DNA from: CAUZEO01 sp963578625
Lineage (GTDB): Bacteria; Verrucomicrobiota; Kiritimatiellia; SLOV01
NCBI GenBank assembly: GCA_963578625.1
Contig: CAUZEO010000022.1
Location: forward strand, 1-28,782
Length of the DNA stretch: 28,782 nucleotides
Reading direction: 5' to 3'
Shown piece by piece: positions 7,535-13,350 of this stretch. Numbering within the stretch: position 1 is the first letter of the stretch; every line of letters begins with the position of its first letter. The position numbers were made by a program, and so were the translations under genes. Below the pieces are notes generated by a model. It did not search any database. It was given only the letters and a program-made list of their open reading frames with translations, and was not told the origin of the DNA.

Positions 7535-7565
7535 CCGTGGCGCCACGGATGGGACCATGTGGCGC
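7535..7565 (+). promoter_or_regulatory. Overlapping inverted repeats in the yceD-rpmF gap
   Basis: CCGTGGCGCCACGG (7535-7548) is a perfect 14-base palindrome. GCGCCAC (7540-7546), part of the same bases, also pairs perfectly with GTGGCGC (7559-7565) across 12 bases. The element lies 33 bases before the rpmF start. It could be a protein-binding site or an RNA structure; nothing shows which. Confidence 0.4.
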
Positions 7566-7598
7566 TTGTGGGCGGCATCTGCAGAAGGAGAATTTACC

Positions 7599-7784
7599 AT
7601 GGCAGTACCGAAAAGAAGAACGTCGAAATCGAAAATGAGATCTCGGAAAGCAACCCATCGCCGGCCAGTCGCCGCGTCGATCGGTTGCAAGGAGTGCGGA
7701 GCGCCCACGCTGCCGCACCGGGTTTGCGCATCTTGCGGCACTTATAAAGGAAGACAGGTGCTCACGATCTCGACGGACGACTGA
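7599..7784 (+). CDS. rpmF: 50S ribosomal protein L32
   Basis: A 61-residue small basic protein with the standard L32 start MAVPKRRTSKSKMRSRKATH. It has a zinc-type set of cysteines, C30-x2-C33 and C43-x2-C46 (CKEC, CASC), so it is the cysteine-containing form. The ATG has AAGGAG at good spacing. The stop overlaps the plsX start as TGATG. The order yceD-rpmF-plsX is widely conserved and ties ribosome supply to membrane lipid synthesis. Confidence 0.97.
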   Translation: MAVPKRRTSKSKMRSRKATHRRPVAASIGCKECGAPTLPHRVCASCGTYKGRQVLTISTDD

Positions 7785-8803
7785 TGGCGCGAATTGCTGT
7801 CGATGCGATGGGCGGTGACGATGCACCAGGGCCCATTGTCGAGGGTGCCGTTTCCGCTGCCCTGACTTGCAGCAACATCAAGTCGCTGCTCCTCGTCGGC
7901 TCGCCTCCCGCCATCGAAAAGGTCCTGGCTGAACAACCGGCGGTTCCGTCCTGCATCCGGATTATCGAGGCATCGGAAGTTGTCGCCATGCATGAGTCGC
8001 CGGCAGGCGCGGTGCGCCGTAAGAAGGACTCCTCCATCAGCCGGGCCGTGGACCTTGTGAAGAATGGCGATGCCGACGCCATTTTTTCAGCCGGGAACAC
8101 CGGTGCTGCCGTGGCGGCCACCACTTTGAAATTACGTACGCTCGAAGGAGTGTCCCGACCTGCTATCGCCGCGATTTTTCCTACGAATAAAAAGCCCTTT
8201 GTAATGCTGGATGCCGGCGCAAACCCTAACGCATCGGCGGAGATGGTCTGCCAATTCGCCGCCATGGGCGTGGTCTGCTGCAAGGAAGTCCTCGCCGCGG
8301 AAAATCCGACGATCGGACTTCTGAGTATCGGGGAGGAGGATGCCAAGGGAAACGATGTGACCAAGGCGGCATTCGAACTTCTTCAACGCTCCGGATTGAA
8401 CTTCGTGGGCAATGTGGAAAGCAGCGATCTTTTTGAGGGCAAAGTAGACGTGGCGGTCTGCGACGGATTCGTCGGCAACGTCGTTCTCAAGACCAGCGAA
8501 AGCGTGGCGCGCTCCCTCGGGCAGTGGGTGAAGGAAGAGATCGACAAGAAACTCTTGTACAAAGTGGGCGCGGCCCTCTGCAGCGGCGCGTTCGCGGCGA
8601 TCAAGCAGCGGGCGGATCCCGCGGTGTACGGCGGCGCACCCCTCTTGGGCGTGAATGGCGTCTGCATTATCGGGCATGGATCTTCCTCCTCGAAGGCGGT
8701 CGGTAACGCTCTTCGCGTTGCCGCCGAATTTGTGGAGCACAAGATCAACCCGAAGATATCCGAAAGTGTCCGACGGACCACCGAGGCATTGGCGAATGGC
8801 TGA
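7784..8803 (+). CDS. plsX: Phosphate acyltransferase PlsX
   Basis: A 339-residue protein that converts acyl-ACP and phosphate to acyl-phosphate, which feeds the PlsY step of phospholipid synthesis. It starts with the family signature MARIAVDAMGGDDAPGPIVE. Conserved segments include DAIFSAGNTGAAVAATT (around residues 98-114) and VMLDAGANPNASAEM. Late in the protein come VCDGFVGNVVLKTSES and GAPLLGVNGVCIIGHGSSS. The ATG overlaps the rpmF stop, and the 3' end overlaps fabH by eight bases. Length and motifs are those of an intact peripheral membrane enzyme. Confidence 0.97.
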   Translation: MARIAVDAMGGDDAPGPIVEGAVSAALTCSNIKSLLLVGSPPAIEKVLAEQPAVPSCIRIIEASEVVAMHESPAGAVRRKKDSSISRAVDLVKNGDADAIFSAGNTGAAVAATTLKLRTLEGVSRPAIAAIFPTNKKPFVMLDAGANPNASAEMVCQFAAMGVVCCKEVLAAENPTIGLLSIGEEDAKGNDVTKAAFELLQRSGLNFVGNVESSDLFEGKVDVAVCDGFVGNVVLKTSESVARSLGQWVKEEIDKKLLYKVGAALCSGAFAAIKQRADPAVYGGAPLLGVNGVCIIGHGSSSSKAVGNALRVAAEFVEHKINPKISESVRRTTEALANG

Positions 8804-9815
8804 CGCCCGCGCAATCCCGCCCGGGTTGCTGCCCGTGCATTTTCTCGGCACCGGATCCTATCTGCCGGAGCGGGTCATGCCCAATTCCGAACTCGAATCG
8901 ATCGTCGACACCTCGGACCATTGGATCGTGTCCCGCACCGGGTTGCGAGAGCGTCGCCTGGCCGCCCCTGACCAGGCGACCTCGGACCTGGCATCCGCAG
9001 CGGCGGTTCGCGCATTGCAGGACGCGGGCGTTAGACCGGAAGATGTGGACCTGATTCTGGTGGGCACTTCCACTCCGGACATGTTGTTCCCGAGTACAGC
9101 CTGCTATGTCCAAAAGCAGATTGGCGCTATCAACGCCACCTGTATGGACATCGAGGCGGCTTGCTCAGGGTTCCTGTATACCATGGAGGTGGGCCGGCAG
9201 TTCGTGCAGTCCGGCGCGCGGAAATACGTGCTGGTTATCGGTGCGGAAAAAATGAGTTCGGTGGTGGACTGGCAGGACCGGTCAACCTGTATTCTGTTCG
9301 GTGATGCAGCGGGAGCAGCGGTCCTGGGAACCGGTTCCGGGCGGGGAATCATTCATACCGTAACCGGCTCGGACGGTACGCTCGCGGACCTGCTCAAGAT
9401 CCCCGGCGGCGGCAGCCGAAACCCGATCACGTCTGAGAACATCAATGACCGCCTTCAGTATATCAAGATGGAGGGCCAGGAGGTGTTCAAGCGCGCCGTG
9501 GCAAATATGACCGACAGTGCCAAGCAGCTACTCGAAGAAAGCGGGCTGGCGATGGAAGATGTTCGCGCAATCATACCACACCAGGCGAACGCCCGGATTA
9601 TTAAGGCGGTGGGCCAGCGGTTGGGGGCGAAAGAGGGTCAAGTGTACATAAACGTAGACAAATACGGCAATACGTCGGCGGCATCCGTCATCGTGGCACT
9701 CGATGAAGCGGCGCGCGAAGGATTTGTGAAATCTGGAGACCTAATCATGTTTGTGGTTTTTGGCGCGGGATTTACCTGGGGGGCCTCGCTGGTAGAGTGG
9801 GGGACGGGACGGTAA
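8796..9815 (+). CDS. fabH: Beta-ketoacyl-ACP synthase III
   Basis: A 339-residue thiolase-fold enzyme that starts fatty-acid synthesis by condensing acetyl-CoA with malonyl-ACP. The catalytic triad is visible: C123 in EAACSGFLYTME, H262 in IIPHQANARI, and N292 in YGNTSAASV. The terminal FGAGFTWGASLVEW is diagnostic. ATG 8796 lies inside the end of plsX; the open frame continues upstream to 8655, but only within plsX. About ten residues precede the usual FabH amino end. A 133-base gap with a good promoter separates it from fabG, so it probably closes the upstream transcription unit. Confidence 0.96.
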   Translation: MADARAIPPGLLPVHFLGTGSYLPERVMPNSELESIVDTSDHWIVSRTGLRERRLAAPDQATSDLASAAAVRALQDAGVRPEDVDLILVGTSTPDMLFPSTACYVQKQIGAINATCMDIEAACSGFLYTMEVGRQFVQSGARKYVLVIGAEKMSSVVDWQDRSTCILFGDAAGAAVLGTGSGRGIIHTVTGSDGTLADLLKIPGGGSRNPITSENINDRLQYIKMEGQEVFKRAVANMTDSAKQLLEESGLAMEDVRAIIPHQANARIIKAVGQRLGAKEGQVYINVDKYGNTSAASVIVALDEAAREGFVKSGDLIMFVVFGAGFTWGASLVEWGTGR

Positions 9816-9845
9816 AGAGGGGGATGCCGGGGTTCGTCATGCGGA

Positions 9846-9873
9846 TTGACAAGGGGGCCGGTTTGGCTACCAT
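9846..9873 (+). promoter_or_regulatory. Probable sigma-70-type promoter for fabG-acpP
   Basis: TTGACA (9846-9851) is a perfect -35 box, followed after 16 bases by TACCAT (9868-9873), four of six matches to the -10 consensus. It lies about 75 bases before the fabG ATG in the gap after fabH. It would allow fabG and acpP to be expressed apart from plsX-fabH. Confidence 0.5.
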
Positions 9874-9948
9874 ACGCGACTTTATTAGCTTGGGATCCCA
9901 CTAAATCGGCGGGTATTGGGTGTCTGCCGGAGGGTAATTGGGTAAAAA

Positions 9949-10695
9949 ATGGGTCGACTTGAGGGAAAAATTGCTATGGTTACCGGTGCGGCACGAGGCA
10001 TCGGTCAGGCGATTTCGTACAAATTGGCCCGGGAAGGGGCCGACCTTGCGCTGTGCGATTTAAAGGTGGATTGGCTGGATGACACGATTTCTGGCGTCAC
10101 CGAACTCGGGAGGAAAGCCACCGGATTTTCGGCGGATGTCAGTCAAGCCGATCCCGTAACTACAGCGGTCAAAGCAGTTAAGGAAGAATTTGGGCGGATT
10201 GACATACTCGTGAACAACGCCGGAATAACCAAGGATGGCTTCCTTGCCAGAATGTCCGAGGAGGACTGGGACGCAGTACTGAATATCAATCTCAAGGGCG
10301 CGTTTTTGGTCACCCGGGCGGTCTCAAAGCTGATGATGAAGCAGCGATCAGGAGCGATCGTGAACATTGCCTCGATTATCGGCTTGATTGGAAACGCGGG
10401 ACAGTGCAATTACGCGGCATCGAAGGCGGGTCTGATCGCGTTGACGAAATCTACGGCCAAGGAACTTGCGGGCCGGGGAATTAGGGCCAATGCGGTCGCG
10501 CCAGGATTCATAAAGACTGCGATGACGGACGCGCTACCGGAGGATATTCGGGAGAAGATGCTGGAGAATATTCCGACCGGCCGTTTTGGTGGACCGGAAG
10601 AAGTGGCGGACGTTGTCGCATACCTGGCGAGCGAGGAAGCCGGATATGTGAATGGACAGGTCTTATCGGTCTGTGGCGGTATGGTCACCGCCTAG
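9949..10695 (+). CDS. fabG: 3-oxoacyl-[acyl-carrier-protein] reductase
   Basis: A 248-residue short-chain dehydrogenase performing the NADPH-dependent reduction of 3-oxoacyl-ACP in each elongation cycle. The cofactor motif is VTGAARGIGQAISYKLA (residues 11-27). ILVNNAGITKDGFLARM contains the NNAG motif and the FabG-specific start of the substrate loop. Catalytic residues are S142, Y155 and K159 (NYAASKAG). It ends with GQVLSVCGGMVTA, where most relatives have VDGGM; here Val-Cys replaces Val-Asp. GGAGG lies slightly far upstream of ATG 9949. acpP follows after 36 bases, supporting the fatty-acid role over other dehydrogenase roles. Confidence 0.95.
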   Translation: MGRLEGKIAMVTGAARGIGQAISYKLAREGADLALCDLKVDWLDDTISGVTELGRKATGFSADVSQADPVTTAVKAVKEEFGRIDILVNNAGITKDGFLARMSEEDWDAVLNINLKGAFLVTRAVSKLMMKQRSGAIVNIASIIGLIGNAGQCNYAASKAGLIALTKSTAKELAGRGIRANAVAPGFIKTAMTDALPEDIREKMLENIPTGRFGGPEEVADVVAYLASEEAGYVNGQVLSVCGGMVTA

Positions 10696-10731
10696 ACCTT
10701 AAATAAATATCAATCAGGAGGAATCCGAACT

Positions 10732-10971
10732 ATGGCCCTGGACGAAAAAGTCAAAGATATCATTGTTGAACAACTCGGCGTGAACGCAGATCAGGTGGTG
10801 ACTGACGCCTCTTTTATCGAAGATCTCGGCGCCGATTCGCTCGACACCGTTGAACTCGTAATGGCGTTTGAAGAAGAATTCGGCGCTGAAATTCCGGACG
10901 AAGATGCAGAGAAGTTGAACACGGTGGGCTCGGTAGTTACCTACCTGAAAGAAAAGGGCTTCGACGGCTGA
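10732..10971 (+). CDS. acpP: Acyl carrier protein
   Basis: A 79-residue acidic ACP that carries the growing acyl chain on a phosphopantetheine arm. The attachment site is S36 in the classical context ADSLDTVELVMAFEEEF. Length and strongly acidic helix II are typical. A strong AGGAGG ribosome site precedes the ATG, as expected for one of the most abundant proteins in the cell. It follows fabG directly, and a terminator-like hairpin begins 24 bases after its stop. Confidence 0.97.
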   Translation: MALDEKVKDIIVEQLGVNADQVVTDASFIEDLGADSLDTVELVMAFEEEFGAEIPDEDAEKLNTVGSVVTYLKEKGFDG

Positions 10972-10995
10972 TTTCCTTTTTCAATAAATAGGTAC

Positions 10996-11039
10996 GGCCG
11001 GGCGGAAACCAAAAGTGTTCCGTCCGGCCTTTTGTTCTT
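10996..11039 (+). terminator. Intrinsic terminator or attenuator between acpP and fabF
   Basis: GGCCGGGCGGAA (10996-11007) pairs with TTCCGTCCGGCC (11018-11029), giving a 12-bp stem with one G-T pair and a 10-base loop. It is followed by TTTTGTTCTT (11030-11039). The T-run ends directly at the fabF ATG, which therefore has no Shine-Dalgarno sequence. Confidence 0.8.
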
Positions 11040-12278
11040 ATGAGACGTGCAGTTATTACAGGATTGGGAGTTGTTTCACCTCTGGGGTGCGATCACGAGC
11101 AGTTCTGGCGTAGCCTCCTCCACGGTGAATCCGGGATCGGGGCGATTACTAATTTCGATCCCGCCCCATTCGCCTCCCAAATTGCGGGCCAGGTCCGGGA
11201 TTTCGTTCACGAGGATCATTTTCACGTAAAGGAACTTCGCCGAACCGAACCGTTTGTCCGGTTCGGCATCGTTGCCGCGCGCCGTGCGATGGAAGACTCC
11301 GGATTGGTGCTGGATGGAGAAGCCGCCGATCGGGCCGGCGTCCTGGTCGGCTCCGGCATCGGGGGTCTGAATATCATGGAGGAATCGAGCCGGATCCTCT
11401 TGGAGCGGGGACCGAGGCGACTTTCCCCGTTCTGCATACCGCAAATGATCTGCAACATGTTGCCGGGTATGATTGCGATCGAATTCGGCTTCCGCGGGCC
11501 GAACTTTGCCATCGTCTCGGCCTGTGCAACCGCGACGCACTCGATCGGGGAAGCGTTGCGCATGATTCAGCACAATGAGGCCGATGTGATTGTGGCCGGG
11601 GGCGCTGAAGCGGCGATTACCCAGCTGGGCGTAGGCGGCTTCGCCGCGATGAAAGCATTGAGTACGCGGAACGATGATCCGAAGGGGGCATCGCGCCCAT
11701 TTGATTTGGATCGAGACGGCTTCGTAATTGGCGAGGGCGGTGGAGTCGTCATCCTCGAAGAACTGGATTCCGCACGAGAGCGCGGTGCGAAAATGTATTG
11801 CGAGGTTGCCGGATACGGACGGACCGGAGATGCATACCACATGACGGCGCCGACCGTCGACGGCGCGGGCGCTACCCGGTCCATGACACTCGCGCTAGCG
11901 GATGCCGGGCTGACCCCGGACGACGTCGACTATGTCAACGCCCACGGTACCAGTACCTCTCTGAACGACAGCAGCGAAACCCTGGCCATCAAGCAGGCAC
12001 TTGGCGAAGACGTGGCAAGGAAGGTCGCCGTCAGTTCCACCAAGTCGATGACCGGTCACTTGCTGGGCGCGGCCGGAGGAATTGAAGCGGTCGCCTGTGC
12101 ACTTGCCATCAGGGATGGAGCAGTCCCACCGACCATAAACTACACCACGCCGGATCCTGACTGCGATCTGGATTACGTTCCCAACGAAGCGCGCGAGATG
12201 AAGGTAACCGCCTGTCTCAGCAATTCCCTCGGCTTCGGCGGACACAACGCAACATTGTGCTTCAAAGCGATCGAGTAA
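11040..12278 (+). CDS. fabF: Beta-ketoacyl-ACP synthase II
   Basis: A 412-residue condensing enzyme that elongates acyl-ACP with malonyl-ACP. The start MRRAVITGLGVVSPLG is typical. The catalytic residues are C162 (VSACATATHSIG), H302 (NAHGTSTSLND) and H340 (STKSMTGHLLGAAGG). FSNSLGFGGHN-like sequence near the end (CLSNSLGFGGHNATL) completes the family pattern. ATG 11040 is the only sensible start: the frame upstream has no start before a stop at 10989-10991. The ATG abuts the T-run of the preceding hairpin with no ribosome site. Expression may rely on readthrough from acpP or an unusual initiation mode. The function is certain; its regulation is open. Confidence 0.96.
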   Translation: MRRAVITGLGVVSPLGCDHEQFWRSLLHGESGIGAITNFDPAPFASQIAGQVRDFVHEDHFHVKELRRTEPFVRFGIVAARRAMEDSGLVLDGEAADRAGVLVGSGIGGLNIMEESSRILLERGPRRLSPFCIPQMICNMLPGMIAIEFGFRGPNFAIVSACATATHSIGEALRMIQHNEADVIVAGGAEAAITQLGVGGFAAMKALSTRNDDPKGASRPFDLDRDGFVIGEGGGVVILEELDSARERGAKMYCEVAGYGRTGDAYHMTAPTVDGAGATRSMTLALADAGLTPDDVDYVNAHGTSTSLNDSSETLAIKQALGEDVARKVAVSSTKSMTGHLLGAAGGIEAVACALAIRDGAVPPTINYTTPDPDCDLDYVPNEAREMKVTACLSNSLGFGGHNATLCFKAIE

Positions 12279-12815
12279 AGGAACCGCGAAGCGCACATCG
12301 CAGCAATTGGGTAGCGCGGAATTCATTTCGCAGTGAGCGATTACCTGCTCTATGTTCGTGAGAGCGGTTAGAAGACTCTCATCCCGGATTTCGAGCACTC
12401 GATTTTGGCTATCAATCTGAAAGTTTTCGTTTTCCCGGGCTGCACGGGCCCGGGCAATCGCGGAAACTACGATATTTGCGGCCGTATTAGTGGACATCTC
12501 CGGAACATGGATCACTGCGGAGCTCCGGTCCGGACAGGATTTATGGCCGGTTGCTCGAATTGAGAGAACTTGGCAATTCATGCCGACGTCCTGAAGCGCG
12601 GTCCTGATATTATCGAGGAAGTCCTGTGTGAAATACTTCACTCTTTCGCTGTAAATCAGCGCCCCGGCGTCGATATCGGCTTCAGATTCGTTTCTCCGGT
12701 TCCGCGGCGCGTCATAGCGTCCGGAGATCTCATAGGCCGCCGCGAGCAGAAATCGCCACCACCGGCTCTGCAGGATGAGCCCACGAATGGCAAAGCCGAC
12801 CCGCGGATGCCGGGG
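12279..12815 (-). pseudogene. Unidentified minus-strand open frame, probably a gene remnant
   Basis: A minus-strand frame is open from 12815 through this spacer and on into the antisense of fabF (to 11895). The spacer part has protein-like composition: SRWWRFLLAAAYEISGRYDA, then KYFTQDFLDNIRTALQDVG from ATG 12641, then a helical, Ala-rich stretch. I do not recognise the family. No ribosome site stands out, and the overlap with about 380 bases of fabF is not credible for an intact gene. The stop-free frame upstream of 12641 also begins at a repeat arm. I suggest a decayed gene whose 3' part was lost next to fabF, with low confidence. It may be chance. Confidence 0.25.
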
Positions 12816-12920
12816 TTACGGTTGGTCTGATCATGAATCTGAAGTCCGAACTGCCATTCTGGTGCATCACTCCAAGAGGTTCCTGGAATATTTCGCAGAA
12901 CCGCGGCATCCGCGGGTCGG
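12796..12920. repeat. 17-bp perfect inverted repeat with 91-base spacer
   Basis: CCGACCCGCGGATGCCG (12796-12812) and its exact reverse complement CGGCATCCGCGGGTCGG (12904-12920) flank 91 bases. The similarity extends outwards and inwards with a few mismatches (AAAG outside, GGTT inside). The intervening sequence is not recognisable. It could be an inverted duplication of a dispersed repeat unit or the ends of a tiny decayed element. Confidence 0.65.
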
Positions 12921-13102
12921 TCTTTCCATCCGTGGACAACTCACTCAGAGGCACCGCGCTGGGGCTATCGATAGGTGATCACGAGTACGTTGAGGAGCAG
13001 GGATTCTGGACACATAGATCAACTTCACTTCTCCGCGTTCTGCTGGAGAAGGCAGAATGATTTCCTCTTGGCTCCGTGGACTCCGGGGTTGATGTCGTTT
13101 GG

Positions 13103-13318
13103 TTGCGGCTTTGCTGCTTCGTGCACTCCGCGAACTTCGTGGTCCATATTCTTGGTCGCGGCCCTGCTGTTCAGGGGCTAATTCCCCGACTTTGTCAAGC
13201 TTGTGTGTCGCCGCCCGGAAGTCTAGGCGACTTCCGCTACTTTACGGATTGAAAACGAGACTGAAGTTTCCCTTTGTTTTCTTCGTTGTCTTCTGTTCAA
13301 AACCCGTTCGCGGAGCCT
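13103..13318 (+). repeat. Composite intergenic repeat, copy B
   Basis: The modules of copy A recur in order: the 20-mer (13103-13122), GGCTAATTCC (about 13187-13196), the palindrome (13207-13236), and TCTTCG to GCGGAGCCT (13280-13318, about 37 shared bases with a 4-base gap). This copy is shorter between the first two modules. Confidence 0.6.
13207..13240 (+). repeat. Palindromic repeat, copy 4 (best-preserved stem)
   Basis: CGGAAGTC (13216-13223) and GACTTCCG (13229-13236) form a perfect 8-bp stem around TAGGC. The competing stem is GTCGCC (13207-13212) with GGCGAC (13226-13231). It ends in CTAC like the other copies. It lies 3' of hrpB on the opposite strand and could act as a transcript-end hairpin for that gene. 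Confidence 0.7.
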
Positions 13319-13350
13319 GTGGAAAGAAAATCCGAAATCCAAAATACCCC

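Larger units (their letters stand above)
12279..13350. other. Repeat-rich spacer between fabF and hrpB
   Basis: This is about 1.07 kb with no convincing intact gene between the converging fabF and hrpB. It contains the unidentified minus-strand frame (12279-12815), a pair of inverted 17-base arms (12796-12920), and two near-direct repeats TTGGTTGCGGCTTTGCTG (13099-13116) and TTGGTCGCGGCCCTGCTG (13152-13169). The second copy of the composite repeat (13103-13318), with the best palindrome of the window, lies at its right end. I saw no T-run terminator for either flanking gene. Confidence 0.6.
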
